Assembly: GCA_028752905.1 (NCBI GenBank)
Contig: JAQNBH010000010.1
Coordinates: forward strand, 29,326,970 to 29,390,969
Source: Cladorhizidae sp. MBARI D1340-BT2
Lineage: Eukaryota; Porifera; Demospongiae; Poecilosclerida; Cladorhizidae
Length of the DNA stretch: 64,000 nucleotides
Direction: 5' to 3'
The notes beneath the pieces were generated by a model. That model made no database searches. It was given only the letters and a program-made list of their open reading frames with translations, and was not told where the DNA came from. Of this stretch, positions 1 through 12,242 are shown in pieces. Within the stretch, counting starts at the first letter, position 1; each line of letters opens with the position of its first letter. Position numbers and translations under genes: made by a program.

Positions 1-590
1 CCCCACTTCTCGACCCTATCTGCACTATTCACAGACCTTTTACAGCTCCGCAAACCTGACCCTGTGGATTGGACTGAAGATTGTGCGACAGCCTTCGCTG
101 CTTCAAAAGAGGCCCTTGCTCTGCCCCAGTGCTGAGCCCACCAGACTATTCATGCCCATTCATTCTGCAAACTGATGCCTATGGACTCGGGAACGGTGCT
201 GTGCTCACACAGGAGGCTGAAAGCGGAGAGGGACACCCTATAGCCTACTACAGTAGGATGATGCAGCCCAGGGAGCGCAGATATTCTGCTACTGAGCAGG
301 AGGGCTTGGCTGTCATGAATGCCTGCATTCATTTTATGCCATACCTGCTAGGCCACCCCTTCACTGTGGTCACCGACCATAAAGCTCTCTAGTTCCTGGA
401 ACTAAAAGACCCCCACTCTCATCGACTCGCACGTTGGATGGACACCTTAAGACAGTTCACCTTCTCTATCAACCATCGACCGGGCAAAGATAATGCAAAC
501 GCGGCAAGCCTGGCGGACACCCTCAGAAGAGCAACAGATGGACAAGAACCTCTTGAAGGAGTGGGCGATGTTGGGGGCAGCAAACCTTGA
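1..590 (+). pseudogene. Ty3/gypsy pol fragment: RT end plus RNase H
   Basis: The reading starts in frame 1 with the region that follows the reverse transcriptase palm (PDPVDWTEDCATAF). It then shifts frame near base 125 into RNase H. RNase H landmarks are visible: LQTDAYGLGNGAVL (first Asp), ATEQEGLAV (Glu), VVTDHKAL (second Asp) and the C-terminal HRPGKDNANAASL block. A TAG stop interrupts the frame at 390-392 and the reading continues behind it to a stop near 590. The family copies RNA into DNA and degrades the RNA template. The element is cut by the window edge and is a dead copy. No integrase follows the RNase H; what comes next looks like an LTR. Confidence 0.85.
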
Positions 591-604
591 CCTCAACCCT
601 TGCC

Positions 605-903
605 AAATCTGTGTAACTATTAACTAAGTATGTGTTAATTACTTGAACTATTATGTAAGAAACTATTATGTATGATTCAACATGGTGGTAAACCTCCTGA
701 CTGTTTGTGTGGAAACACCTGATTAGTCAGAGGTTGCATCATGATTGATGGACATTCCAATATATGTATGTATGTATGCTCTGAGATAGCCAGACTAGTT
801 AGACTGCTCTAAGACATCAAGACTCTGCCTGTAAGTCATTTGAAATATAATAAATCTTTACCTATATTCCTATTGAGAACACAGCCTTACCAAGGCTATA
901 TCA
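605..903 (+). repeat. Candidate 3' LTR of the preceding gypsy fragment
   Basis: This AT-rich stretch directly follows the RNase H reading frame. It begins with TGTGTAAC-type sequence, carries an AATAAA polyadenylation signal at 849-854 and ends near a CA. No second copy is in the window, so the LTR identity is inferred from position and signals only. Confidence 0.35.
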
Positions 904-904
904 G

Positions 905-2335
905 AACCAGTCCTGAATAGACGTCTTGACGCTTGCCTAGTGGTGAGCGCCTAACACAGCTACTGAGGAATTTGCACCTGAAATTTACACCTATGTGCAC
1001 TGTGTTTACAGCTCACCATCCCTCGTTTTTCTTTGGAAGTGACATTATTGATTCTGCACGAGTTCAACAGGGAGATCAATTGGGCCCACTTCTTTTCTGT
1101 CTAACTGTTCACAGTTTCTTGAGGCATTTAAAGTCAGAGTTCAATGCGTTTTACCTGGATGACGGAACTGTGGCTGGGTGGTTTGGTGTCAGATGTCGTT
1201 GATGATTTTCGTAGCATAGAACATGAGGCTGGGAGTGTGGGTTTACAGTTGCACTGAACAAGTGTGAGATCATCAGTCACGACCCGGTTGCTATAGGGAG
1301 AATTCTTATGTGCTGTCCCAGGTATTCATGATGTAAAGCCTGAAGTATTCTCTCTACTAGGTATCCTATTAGTGGTCTGAAAGGCATTGAGAGATGTCTT
1401 GAGTCCAGGACTGAACTCTTGGAGCTCTTGGGCAGTAGGCTAAGCCATCTTTATTCACACGGTGCTTTCCTCAGTCATGCCTTCTCCATGCCAAAGTTAT
1501 TACAATCTCCGCACTTCTCCCTGCTTTTCTTCTCCGTTAAAGCTCAAAGAATTTGTCTCTGTTCATTGTGCCATCCTCAGCAATATCACAAATGTTCGCA
1601 TCCCATCGCACAGTGATAATTAGCAGGGGTCTTTGCCAGTTAAATTTGGTGGCCTTGGTATCAGAACTGCTGTCATGTTGGCTCCCTCAAGCTATCCTGA
1701 CATCCCCTTCGGGTTCCCTTGATCTAGTTCACTGAATCTTGCCCAGTAGATTTGAGAGCTATAGTGATCCTGTTTTTCATTAGGTATAGAGGTATGGAGG
1801 AAAGACATAAATGTTCCCGCTCTCTCAGATGAGTCATCCTTTTCCCAAAAGTGTTGGGAAACTCTGCACATGAAGGCCTGCCTAAACAACCTTGTGGAAG
1901 GAGCACAGGATGATACTACACGTGCTCGTGTTAGATCTGCTACCAAGAGTGAAGCGCTGGTGCCTGGCTCCATGCCCTCCATATTTCCACAGTTGGTTTG
2001 AGGATGGATAACGATGTGATTCGTGTTGCCACAGGTCTTCATCTTGCTGTACCACTTTGTAGTCCTCACCAGTGTCTTCAGTGTGGAGCTCCAGTTGACC
2101 AGCATGGTACTCATGGGCACAATTGCAGAAAGAGTCGGGCCGCCACTCTCGACATGCTACTATTAATCAAGTGATCCAAAGATCTCTATGTTCCACCAAA
2201 ATCACCTCTTACCTGAAACCAGTAGGCTTGGATCGTGATGATGGCAAATGTCCTGATGATGCCACAGTTGTGCCTTGGAGGAATGGGAAGGTTCAGGTTC
2301 GGGATACCACATGTTGAGACATGTTTGCTTCCTCT
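905..2335 (+). pseudogene. LINE (non-LTR) reverse transcriptase relic, copy 1
   Basis: A decayed LINE frame runs through this region with many shifts. Around 1060-1190 the RT fingers/palm motif RVQQGDQLGPLLFCL is followed by FYLDDGT, the catalytic Asp pair in its YLDD form. Near 1500-1700 the downstream blocks NLRTSPCF and GGLGIRTA appear. At 2140-2320 comes the C-terminal block RHATINQVIQRSL, DDGKCPDDATVVPW and VRDTTC. The same blocks recur at 2835-4050, 59,024-60,063 and 61,450-61,720, so this is one repeated LINE family. I do not name the clade. No intact frame remains. Confidence 0.75.
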
Positions 2336-2404
2336 TATGCGGATTTAACTTATTATAATTAATTAGGTGTGAATGGACTATGATATTGCCTGTTTATCAT
2401 GTGT

Positions 2405-2805
2405 ATTATATTTATTTATTTATTTATTTATTATTTATATTTATTTATTTATTTTTGTTTATTAATTTTGTTTATTAATTTTTTTAATTTTTTTAATTAA
2501 TTTAATTTTTTGTTTTTGTTTTTTGTTTATTTGTTTATTTATTTATTTGTTTATTTCTTTCTTTATTTATTTGTTTATTTATTTTATTATATATATTTTT
2601 TATTTTTGGTGTTTGTTTGTTTGTTTGTTTATTTATCTTTTTATTTTTTATTTTTTTATTTGTTTATTTATTTATTTACATTTATTTATTTTTTATTTAT
2701 TTATTTAATTGTTTATTTATTTGTTTGTTTAATTTATTTATTTGTTTATTTATTTGTTTGTTTATTTGTTTATTTGTTTGTTTATTTGTTTATTTGATTT
2801 ATTGG
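2405..2805. repeat. T-rich low-complexity tract (TTTATTTG-like)
   Basis: About 400 bases made almost only of TTTA and TTTG words. Long open frames here (poly Phe/Leu/Tyr) are composition artefacts. The tract lies between two copies of the same LINE family. Confidence 0.95.
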
Positions 2806-2834
2806 CTCGAGCTAGAGATGTTCACCCATCATTC

Positions 2835-4050
2835 GCTACCTTACTTGGTTCTCCTCTAGGGAATGTTAACTTCATTTGAACTGCTCTGAAGGATAATCTC
2901 AAAGCCCTTGAGGTTATGGGTAACAGATTGTAGCACATTCAGCAATTATTCTGCTACAGAATTCCTTTACCATTCCCAAACTCCTTATACACCCTCAGAA
3001 CTTTCCCCTGTTTCCTCTCCACTGATCTAATTGCCTCTGATATTATGCTGAGTAATGGAATTTTTGGGAAGAAGATCCAGTAGTGGTTACACGCAAACCT
3101 ACCAGTTAAATATTTTGCTGTTGTATTCCAGAGTGCAGTGCAGTTTGCTCCTTCTGCCTACCTGGCTTCAAGTGCTGCGCCTCCTCTAGTCGTATTAGCC
3201 AAAATGTATCAGCTAGTTTGGACAATGCTGTTTCTGTGTGATATCAGTGCCATGATTGTCCCTCTCCACTGGTAATGAGACCATTAGTAGATTTGGGACA
3301 CTTGTGTAATGACCAAAACAGCAAAATCCCTCCTGAAGAGTGCCCTGGATGAGATGGCGAGACCTTTGGCAATGTCCACCAAGGAGTCTGGTATTTGGCT
3401 CCAAGCTCTCCCTATTTCCAACTTAGGTCTGATAATGGTCGACAACATCATGCGAGTTGCTGCAGGGCTTAAACTGGGACCACCATGTGTTGCCCCATAT
3501 ATGCCATCACTGTGGACTGAGGTGGAACACCTGGACACCCATGGGCTCAGTTGTAAGAAAAGTGAAGGGCGCTATTATCATTAAGGGGTCATCAATGGGT
3601 CATCAATGACATTATTATAACAGAGCTCTGACCATAGCATGCTTTCCTTCAAGTCTAGAACCATTTATGTCTGAACCGCAGAAGGCAGACAACTGGCCAT
3701 GGATGGCACCACAAAATGGAAGAATGGAAAGCCACTAGTATGGGATATAACTGCCCAGACACCTTTGCACATCCTACTATGCCACCAATAGTGTTGAAGC
3801 AGTGGCTGACGTAGATGAGGAAAGGAAATCAGCCAAGTACATCACCTTATGGCCTGGTTTCACAATTGTGGCTATTGAGACTTTGGAAGCTATTGCGAAG
3901 AGGTCACTGGCCTTTTTGAAGGAACTGGGCACAGGGTGAGACATTCTGAAGAGCTGAAGGCGAGATTCTTCAGGATATCTGTAGCTATACAGAGAGGGAA
4001 CACAGCATCTGTGGTGGGGTCAGTGAGGGGTCAGTCAAGACTGGATTTGT
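2835..4050 (+). pseudogene. LINE C-terminal relic, copy 2
   Basis: Starts with LLGSPLGNV, a block just downstream of the RT palm in this LINE family, then LYTLRTFPCF near 2990 and a segment similar to SAYLASSAAPPL near 3160. The clearest frame (3309-3584) has SGIWLQALPISNLGL, MRVAAGLKLG and HGLSCKKSEGRYYH. The tail, near 3990-4010, retains a TEREHSICG block where this family usually shows QRGNA. The order of blocks matches copy 1, but stops and frameshifts break it. It has no RT core of its own. Confidence 0.7.
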
Positions 4051-4084
4051 TCGATAATTAGATACCAATATAGTTCTTGACTTG

Positions 4085-4385
4085 CATTTGTTTATAATAG
4101 AAATAAAAATAGAAAAAAGTATACATATATATATATACAACAACAACAGTAACAATAAAACAATAAAAATAATAACAGTAATAATAGCAACAAAATAATA
4201 ATAACAACAATAATAATACAACAATAACAACGACAATAAAAATAACAAAAAGTATTGTTAACAACAGCAACAACAATAACAACAACAACAGCAATAACAA
4301 CAACAACAAAACCAGCAAAAAACAACAACAACAACAGTAATAATAAAATATAAACAAATTAGTATTATAAACAAAATAAGAAATA
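4085..4385. repeat. AAC/AAT trinucleotide-rich microsatellite
   Basis: Runs of AACAAC, AATAAT and CAACAA make up this segment, immediately after the LINE tail. Poly-Leu frames on the minus strand come from the repeat. Confidence 0.9.
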
Positions 4386-4539
4386 TATGGTAGTAATGGT
4401 TTCAAGTTGAAGCTCTTGAGAGTGGCTCCCCAATAGCCATGTAAGTTCATTCCACAGTCTCTGGTACATTTAGATCACATCATCCTGTCAGAAGAGGAGT
4501 GGTGAAGAGTCTTTATGATAGAGCCTAGAGCCTAGGAGA

Positions 4540-5110
4540 GTAGTGACTGAGAACAATGACTTTTGGAAGGAAGAACATCATTTGAATAAGGTCTTTATCG
4601 AAGATATTTTATCTGCAATTTTTCATCAACCTTTCTCTACATCTAAATGCAAAAAGGAAGATATGTACACCAATACTGGCAATGTGTGGTCTGGATCCTA
4701 TGGTAATGATTACCTATGCAGAGATGAGTGAAACATCAGAAGGATCTGCAGGAAGTTTAACATCAAAGTCGTTAACAGATCGGGAAGAAGTCTGAGGACA
4801 CAACTGTGCAAAATGAGGAATGTTTTAACCACTCTAATATGCACTCATGTACTGTCTACCATATCTGTGGGAAATTCTACAAAGGGAGACCATCCGAAGA
4901 CTAGATACCAGATTGAATGAACATCAAGATGCCTGTAGAAAGTGTGATAAAGAGAGGTATGCAATTGCTGAACATGAATGTGATAATTGACATCATATTT
5001 TGTGGGATGAAGCCACCATCTTGGATCAGGCTAGAAGAGGAGAAGGGACCAGTGAAGTAGGCATTGCACATCGGCTTAGCCTAACCAATACTGTAAATCC
5101 AACCTTAATT
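4540..5110 (+). pseudogene. Penelope-like element, C-terminal GIY-YIG endonuclease relic
   Basis: The segment reads, across frameshifts, as the C-terminus of a Penelope-like retroelement. A basic block GRSLRTQLCKMRN (about 4780) precedes a degraded GIY-YIG core (YLWEILQRET near 4865), then RLDTRLNEHQDACRKC, AIAEHECDN, HHILWDEATILDQA and a final IAHRL. In this family the GIY-YIG domain nicks target DNA. A second relic of the same domain lies at 35,530-35,740. The N-terminal RT is absent here. Confidence 0.65.
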
Positions 5111-6435
5111 CCAAGTCTTAGTCATGGAAACCAAGACCATGAGAAAGGATGACATCACTTGCATTGGGGATGGCTGAAGAGATAGTTATGGCAATGAGCA
5201 CCTCGGACCAGGGCACAACTTCAAGTAAGAAGCCTCATCGATCGAATGAGAGAGATGTTGATGGCTGTGATACTGTTATTCACTTCTGACGTGTGACACT
5301 TGTCATATTTACTAGATTTCCTCTTTGCTATATGGCTTTTAAACTTTGTAAGATATTTCCTCAGAAACTAGGCAATATACATTTCTTCTTTGATGAAACC
5401 TTGTCCAAGTCAAACTACCTCTTTGAAAGTATTTTAAATGTGTTAAAATCTCCATGCAAGAGGAAATCTGCATTGACACAGCTCATAGGTTACTGAGTAT
5501 AGGGGGAAGAATTGAGGATAAAAAGTCCTCAGACTATTTTAAAAATAACATCTGCTAAGCAAAGGGTGCTTCTGAGTCACTTTGACGACTCAAATGAAAT
5601 TAGAGATTCACACTATCCCAACCCAGAAATCCAAAAACCATCTTTGATTTTTACTTCACCAAATAGCACTAAAATAAACTTCTGATTGTCTTTCAAACTT
5701 TCTCAAACCATTCATTTTATGCAACAGTTGCTTTCGAACTTCCACCTGAAAGCCTATTTTAATTCTTAAAGTGCATAGCTACCTACTCGGAAGTGATGAA
5801 ACACCCCTAACTTTATAAGCAGACATATGAATAAGCAAACATCTATGATTCAAGATAAGAAGACAGCTTTTTCTTTACTTTTTTGATTAACACATGAATA
5901 GCACATACAGAAACCCAACTCAATGTTGATGGCACCTATGATCAGCCTCATTCAATTAAGATTAATTTCGAGTTCTGCAAACAAAGCAGTGTCAATTTTT
6001 TTTTATGATATGGAAAATTTGGTGATATATTCCATGTGAGACACTCCCCTTTCCGAAACACTCACACTTTACTTTAATTTTTATGTTTTCTCTTTTTTTA
6101 TGGAGTATTCATCCACCTTTCTTTCCAAGGGTATGAGTACGGAGATAGCTTTCTCTATCTGTAATAGATTGCTTTAAATGTGTCTCAGAACTTACACATG
6201 CTTTACTTTTCATAATAGAAATAAGATAATGGTACTTACCTGATCAAATAATATTTTCCACTTAGTTCAACTGCACATTCTCGTCAACATTGAGTAAGAA
6301 GCTTACTTTTCTTAATATTAACCTATGCTAGAAAATGGGTTTCAGGAGACCCACAAGGGCAAACTTTAAGCTGTTCCAATCAAGTTATCATTGTGGGTCT
6401 GTTAATTTTTTCTGGTACAGTAAATTAAGGATATC
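5111..6435. other. No gene recognised
   Basis: AT-rich sequence with only short frames (for example 5293-5496) that match no family I know. I see no repeat structure in it. Confidence 0.5.
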
Positions 6436-6439
6436 TCTG

Positions 6440-6667
6440 ATTTTACCTGGTTGCTAACTGTAATGGCAGTTGCTATCAGTGAGTTTCTCGTAACTGTTAA
6501 GCTTGTGTCAGAGCAATTTGGAACTATCTCTCCAACTTATCACAATGATGTTGCATCTCTTTGCAGTATTCAGAAAGGATCTAAACCTACCATGTTTTCC
6601 ATTGACCCAGTTATGTATGATGATGGAACATTATGTTGGATTTATAATTCTAGAAATAGCTGACGCT
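6440..6667 (+). pseudogene. Degenerate copy of a secreted-protein 5' exon
   Basis: This stretch is a diverged duplicate of the signal-peptide exon at 12,903-13,160. Shared residues include VTVKLVSEQFG, DVASLCSIQKG, and a C-terminal CWIYNSRN. It lacks the start codon and most of the hydrophobic signal segment, and stops right after CWIYNSRNS. CWIYNSRN-type sequence would precede the Reelin-like exon at 23,045, but I see no convincing splice donor. Probably a pseudo-exon. Confidence 0.5.
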
Positions 6668-6799
6668 TATCTGCAGATATACATAATAATAATGAATGAA
6701 AAAGGAAAAAGAGTGTTGCCACTTAAGGCATTAGCAATTGGTGGAGCATTGCCATGGCCATGTTTAGTGGAAGGTGCAAGAAATATCAGTTATTGCTTC

Positions 6800-7054
6800 A
6801 CTTAATAATTAAGCGTACTACATACTATCTTAAATTACTTGATCCAATAAGTGATAGTGGAGGGTTATGTTACGAGTACAGTGAGTGTACCAGTATTCCT
6901 GAAGCTGAAGGTATAACAGGCAAGCCACAAGAGGTAGTTGACAGAGAAGTAGATGTGTCTCTCATCCATGTGAAGCAGATGTGAAGCAGTTGTTTCTCTC
7001 ACTTTATAGCTAGCCCAAAACAGTTCTCATTATAGCATCAGCCAGAGTCACATT
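6800..7054 (+). repeat. Inverted duplicate, arm 1 (partner at 12,243-12,516)
   Basis: This about 255-base block recurs almost base for base as its reverse complement at 12,243-12,516. The match ends abruptly at GTCACAT, just where the piggyBac reading frame begins. Few differences are visible by eye, so the duplication is young. The open frame inside (6754-6984) has no family I recognise. Confidence 0.85.
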
Positions 7055-7628
7055 GCTTTCGGCAACAGGTGTGGAAGAAATTATGAAACCCAAAGTGATT
7101 GTGGACTACAACACTTTCATGGGAGGAGTTGACAAATCTGATCAACTCCTAAGTTATTACACCTTCGAACACCGAACATCAAAGTGGTGGAAGCGAGCTG
7201 CCTTTCACCTCCTCAGTGTGGCCTACGTGAATGCATACATAATATACAAAGAAACACGAACAGCTGGATGCAAGCTCTCACATGAAATGTTTTTGGTGGA
7301 GGTGGCAAGGGGTTTGCTCCAACAGGCTGGCTTGATGGAGCATGAGTTGGACTCCTTAGATGAAGTCATGACTAGACTCCCAATTGCAGCTCTTCCAGAA
7401 CCTCTCCGCCTCACAGGAAGGCACTTCATGGAAGTAATGCCTCCTTGTAGTAGTGGTCGTTTGAGGTTGCGTGTGTGTGCTGTCTGCAGTAATAAAAAAG
7501 GAAGGAAAAAGGTCACCACCAAATACAGGTGCAAATCCTGCAAAGTTCCCCTATGTAACATTCCTTGTTTTGAGTTGTACCATACCAAAGTTAGCCCTAC
7601 AAGGCACTTACCTACCCATCTGTCTTGA
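7050..7628 (+). pseudogene. piggyBac-type transposase, C-terminal part
   Basis: The 191-residue frame is the C-terminal third of a piggyBac (DDE_Tnp_1_7) transposase. It opens with VTLLSATG, then KPKVIVDYNTFMGGVDKSDQL, where the Asp of GGVD is the third catalytic Asp of the family, then the helix region KWWKRAAFHLLSVAYVNAY. At residues about 142-178 lies the C-terminal Cys-rich zinc domain (CAVC, CKSC, CNIPC). The upstream catalytic half is missing, so the copy is truncated. A sister copy lies at 46,944-48,460. A TTAA next to CTAAGGG at 8,736-8,739 could be this element's right end, since piggyBac ends are TTAA with CCCT/AGGG. Confidence 0.85.
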
Positions 7629-7904
7629 TTTCTGGATAATACTGCTAGTATATATAACTTTCTTGTAGTGTGATATCTCCTGACCCATTACACATTGGTA
7701 TATCTTCATCACTATAATGATATCCACAAAGTATACAATGAAGTAATAATGATAGGTTAGTTCATGAGCTAAACTATGATCTGGCAGTTTCCTAGCTCCT
7801 GCTGGTATTTAGCAGTGCTAGAGCACTAAATATCAGTATGAGATAAGAAAATGCCAGCGCTTAGTGTTTCTCTCTACGTAAAACAGACCAGAGGAGCTAA
7901 CATA

Positions 7905-8470
7905 CATTGTATCTAGCTTAGCTTAGCGCAGCTATCTACACTACACAGCAGCTGTAGCTAGGAACCCTTTGTTTATGTCAGAGATAGCGCTAATATTCCA
8001 TAGCTAGCTAGCTAGATGCCAGAAACCTATAGACAAGCTAGTGTTTCTATCTCTGTACAACAGTTCTAAATACTAGAAGGAGCTAACATATGGCCAGCGC
8101 TTATTGTGTCTAGCTTAGCTATCTACACTACACAGCATCTGTAACTAGGAACCTTTAGTTCATCCCAGAGATAGCGCTAATACTCCATAGCTATCTAGCT
8201 AGTTGGCAGAAGCCTATAATTAGCGTGTCTAGCTTAGCATAGCTATCTACACTACACAGTATCTGTAACTAGGAACCTTTAGTTCATCCCAGAGATAGCG
8301 CTAATACTCCATAGCTATCTAGCTAGTTGGCAGAAGCCTATAATTAGCGTGTCTAGCTTAGCATAGCTATCTACACTACACAGTATCTGTAACTAGGAAC
8401 CTTTAGTTCATCCCAGAGATAGCGCTAATTCTCCATTGCTAGCTAGCTAGTTGGCAGAAGCCTATACACA
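7905..8470. repeat. Tandem repeat, unit about 119-124 bp, CTAGCT-rich
   Basis: At least three adjacent units start at 8,106, 8,225 and 8,349 with GTGTCTAGCTTAGC and share the landmarks ACACTACACAG, CCCAGAGATAGCGCTAAT and GGCAGAAGCC. A more diverged fourth unit lies upstream from about 7,905. It follows the piggyBac frame. Confidence 0.9.
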
Positions 8471-8739
8471 AGCTAAACTGACCCAATAACTAATATCAAA
8501 GTACTCAACTTACTTTGGAGAAGCTTTACTTCTTTAGGGCTGTTTACCTTCGTGTTCTGTAAATGGTAATGATCGACTTGCATCCTGCCTAGATCTGGTG
8601 ATAAATCAGCCGACCGACAAAAAAAGGCGTTGATTAAAAATCGGTGGTTTTTTGATTAATTAAAAAAACGGCGGTTATTGGGGAGGAAACAGCTCTGGGG
8701 TATTTTTAACAATAACAGCTAAAGCGGTCTAAGGGTTAA

Positions 8740-11700
8740 TCAGAAGCGAAAGTGGTAATGCATTCAAATCTGAGTGAGTGTTTGAAGTAGAAGTAGAGTG
8801 CTACGCTAGTGACTAAGAAGGACAAGAGGCATGTGGAGGAGGAGGCAATTTTGTCAGATATTATGGTGTTAATAATGAACTACTTCAAATAACTTTGCAT
8901 GTTTTCATGCTTCTTGGCATCCAAAATATTGTGATAATTTGTACTGATTGCCATAACAAAGCTGATTGCCATAACAAACAAATAAACAAGAATGTTTTAA
9001 TCAGACTAAGCATTAATACTTAGCTATAGAGTGGTCTGCATAAACGTCACCAAACAGTTCCATTTTCTCCACAATACATGGCATGTCATTAACACTATAA
9101 TAGTTATAATACTCACTATTATAATGTACTTTGAAATACAACCTGCATGTTCATTATGAGAAAGAAGTTATATGGCCTTATGATGCCTTTCCTCATTCAT
9201 TGACCTTAAAGGTTTCTGTTTGGACTATAATAAAATTAATAAAATTGTGGTTAAACTTTAGAGCTTTGTAGCATGCATACTAAAAAGGTCTGTGGCCTTC
9301 AGTTTGTGTGTGTTTATGTTGTTTGGTCACTAAATAGTGCCACCACGGCACATCATGCCATACAAATAACCAGACACAAAAACTCTATTTATTGTACCAA
9401 AGTTAGATGCAGACAAAGTCGGGTGGAACAAGTCTACTGCATATCAAATACTTTAGCAGTGGTAAAAATGTATTAGGATCATAGAGGCCACCTCTCATGT
9501 TATAAATACCAATATTGATAACTCGTCAAATAAAAACTTTCCAAGGAATGAAACTAGCTTCATAGGAAATTGAAGATAATTGCAACAGGTCACTTATATA
9601 GCTACTGCATACAAGTCAACTTGAGCCAGTCAAATGCCAGGCAAAATCTAAGGACATTACTGAGTACCTGAAGTTTTATGCAATTGGATTTCTTCTCTTC
9701 TTACTTGTACTTGTCATTTGTTTCATTTCCTTTGAACAATAGCCATATAATTATTGTACCACATATTTCATAGTTGAATGATCACCAGTTGGGTTTGTGT
9801 GAATAATTTTTTTGTAGGGATTTGTGAACTAAATAGTGTGTGCCCGTAGAAAACCTGCTGCTTTGGCTAGACGGGTGTGCCAACATTCTATGTGTATCAG
9901 CTTGTGGCATATTTTACTGATTCCTGGACAAATTCAGTGCTTCACTGGATTTGTGAACAATAGTGTGTGAGAGAAGAAATCCATGTACCATCCATGGAAA
10001 CTTGGGCATTGTAGTAATTGTATTACTCCTCTTGTGTGGTGCACCTTTACACCATTATGTCTACTTAAAACTTCCTGAATAATTAAATGATCATCTGAGC
10101 CAGGTAGTCACTCCATAATCTAGTTAAATAAGTTTAATGTAAGTCTAGATGTTTAGTGCATTGAATCCATTAAGAGCTGCTTTCATTGTGGTTTCAAAAT
10201 GCCTTTGTTATGCATCAAAATCAATTTTATGGTGAAGCTGGTGCTGCGATAGGGAACATCAGCATCACCAATAAAGTAATGTAGTGTATGACTATTGTCT
10301 TCATAGCATTCACTCTATCCAGTTCCTAAAGAAATATCAGCTTCAGAATACACATCAAATACACAAGAGTTATTCATACCTGGCAGGGCTGGTACCAGAG
10401 GAGTCTTGGAAAAGTGAGGGGTTATATTATAATTACATGATTGTGTTACAATCCCTCCCGGCATGACAAAGTTTTCATTTCATTTGACTGCATGCATGTT
10501 AGCAACATTCACACTAGTATAATTATCAATAAGCCTCACACGCAGCAGAAATATATAAATCATATTGCAGGTTTTCTCTTCTTGTGGGTGGCCACCTAAG
10601 CTGCGAAGGAGACCTACCTCCAGAAAGAATGACACCTGTGTTAGAATGGAATAATAAATGCATGAACTTTAATATCATTCAAGTACACCTTGGCTTGTAT
10701 GTGGTGTAGGAACGATGTGGAGCAAGACCATCTTTTGTTAGATATCTGAATTGGAGGATCTTAGCAAGGCAGGACAGGCTTAAATAGTGTTCTTCTTCAG
10801 ATCATTAATATATGTGTCAACAGGAGCAGGAGATATTACACATTAATTATACATTTGTGCTGTTTAATATTTGTGCTGTTTAATACTGTAAAAATGTTCC
10901 ATACCTATAACTATGCCAAATTTACCTGCAGCTATATAAATAGGGGGTCCTTCATCATCCAAGTGCCTGAACCAGTTGCAGTTGTGGTTGCTGATTGGAA
11001 AGTGCTAGTGGTTGAAGCATCTGTACCCATAGGAAGACAGAGTGACATTAGGTGCTAAAACGTGACTAATCAAGGATGGATGCTGAAATAAAATTATCAG
11101 TCATAGGAAAATTGATTTCAGTGTGCACATTTGCCTAGTGCCTAATGAAAACATAGGAGTAAGGCTTCCTCTAGTCCACACACTACTGGCTAGCATTTGC
11201 CAACCAGGAACCACAACTGTTCATATTCCACACTTAGCTGGCTGCAGGTAACTTTATACATTTGGAGTATCAAAAGGGAGCAGACAAGAGATCTATCTTA
11301 TATCTAGTTCATACAGTGAATCTATGGGAATAAAAAATCATAATCACAACCAAAAATTCTAGTAGCTACCTACTGCACCTTATAAATTAATCAATGCTGT
11401 CATTGTTTTATGTTTGCACTTACAGTGAGTTGTTATAGCTAGCCATCAAGATTTGCTGCTGGAAAATAACTTTCTTAACGGAGTTTGTGTGCACACATTC
11501 CAACCTGCAGTTAAAAAACAGCAAAAAAAAACATGTCAAAAGCATAATTATTGTAATGGCTATATTTTGGTATGAACCCATGAATATATGCAAAGTTATA
11601 AATACATCCATCTAGTAAGAAGTGGTGAGATCCTGTCCCCCTGAGGTGAGCATGTGTAACAAGTAATGGTTAAATCCCCCACTCCATCCATTGCACTGAG

Positions 11701-11850
11701 GGTGATGATTGTAGTATGTCTTGATGTTTTCTCCTATTAAAGCTGATGAAATGTCAATATTTCAATACTTCGGCTGTGTTCCTATTTTTCTATAATATTA
11801 TACTTAGATAACTTTGGATGCCATGTCATGACCAATACCGTACAGAACAT
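8740..11850. other. No gene recognised
   Basis: About 3 kb of AT-rich DNA with only short frames (for example 9273-9476, 10284-10466, 10855-11058) that I cannot assign. No splice-linked coding blocks or repeats stood out. Confidence 0.5.
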
Positions 11851-11856
11851 CTTTTA

Positions 11857-11985
11857 TCAGGGTGTAAGACTGGAATTCAAATTGCAGTCAGCAGTTTCCT
11901 TCAATATCAATGATTGGTTTCCAATCAGGAATTATCCACCAACCTTTGTGGTGCTGAATAGTCTAGTGGACTAAGATAACTATGT
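11857..11985 (+). pseudogene. Partial copy of the Reelin-like exon
   Basis: The bases from GGGTGTAAGACTGGAATTC to TCTAGTGGA match the stretch at about 23,108-23,221 of the exon described below, with scattered substitutions. The translation resembles VRLEFKLQSAVSFNINDW, then a stop. Only this part of the exon is present, so it is a decayed paralogous fragment. Confidence 0.6.
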
Positions 11986-12242
11986 CCATCTGACTGCCAG
12001 ATGGAGGTACTGGACTGGTCATCTCAGGTCAGAGCCAAAGATTGAGAATGCATGTCCTCATAGTGATTCCAGCTGTAGTGTGTATTGGGCATTCTCCCCT
12101 GGAATAATTTGCAGCCACTATATACTACTCTCCAGGAACTGTGTAAGTTCATGATTGTTGTCCTTATGATGTATATAATTATGCACATTTAAGAAGAAGT
12201 GTCACAAACTTACAACTTTGTTATTGATAGGTTGGAGGCATA

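Noticed and set aside
2510..2860. Open frames rich in Phe, Leu and Tyr
   Set aside because: Produced by TTTATTTG low complexity; no domain or start context.
8600..8740. Complete piggyBac element with both TTAA ends
   Set aside because: Only a possible right end was seen; no TTAACCC left end was found near 6-7 kb.
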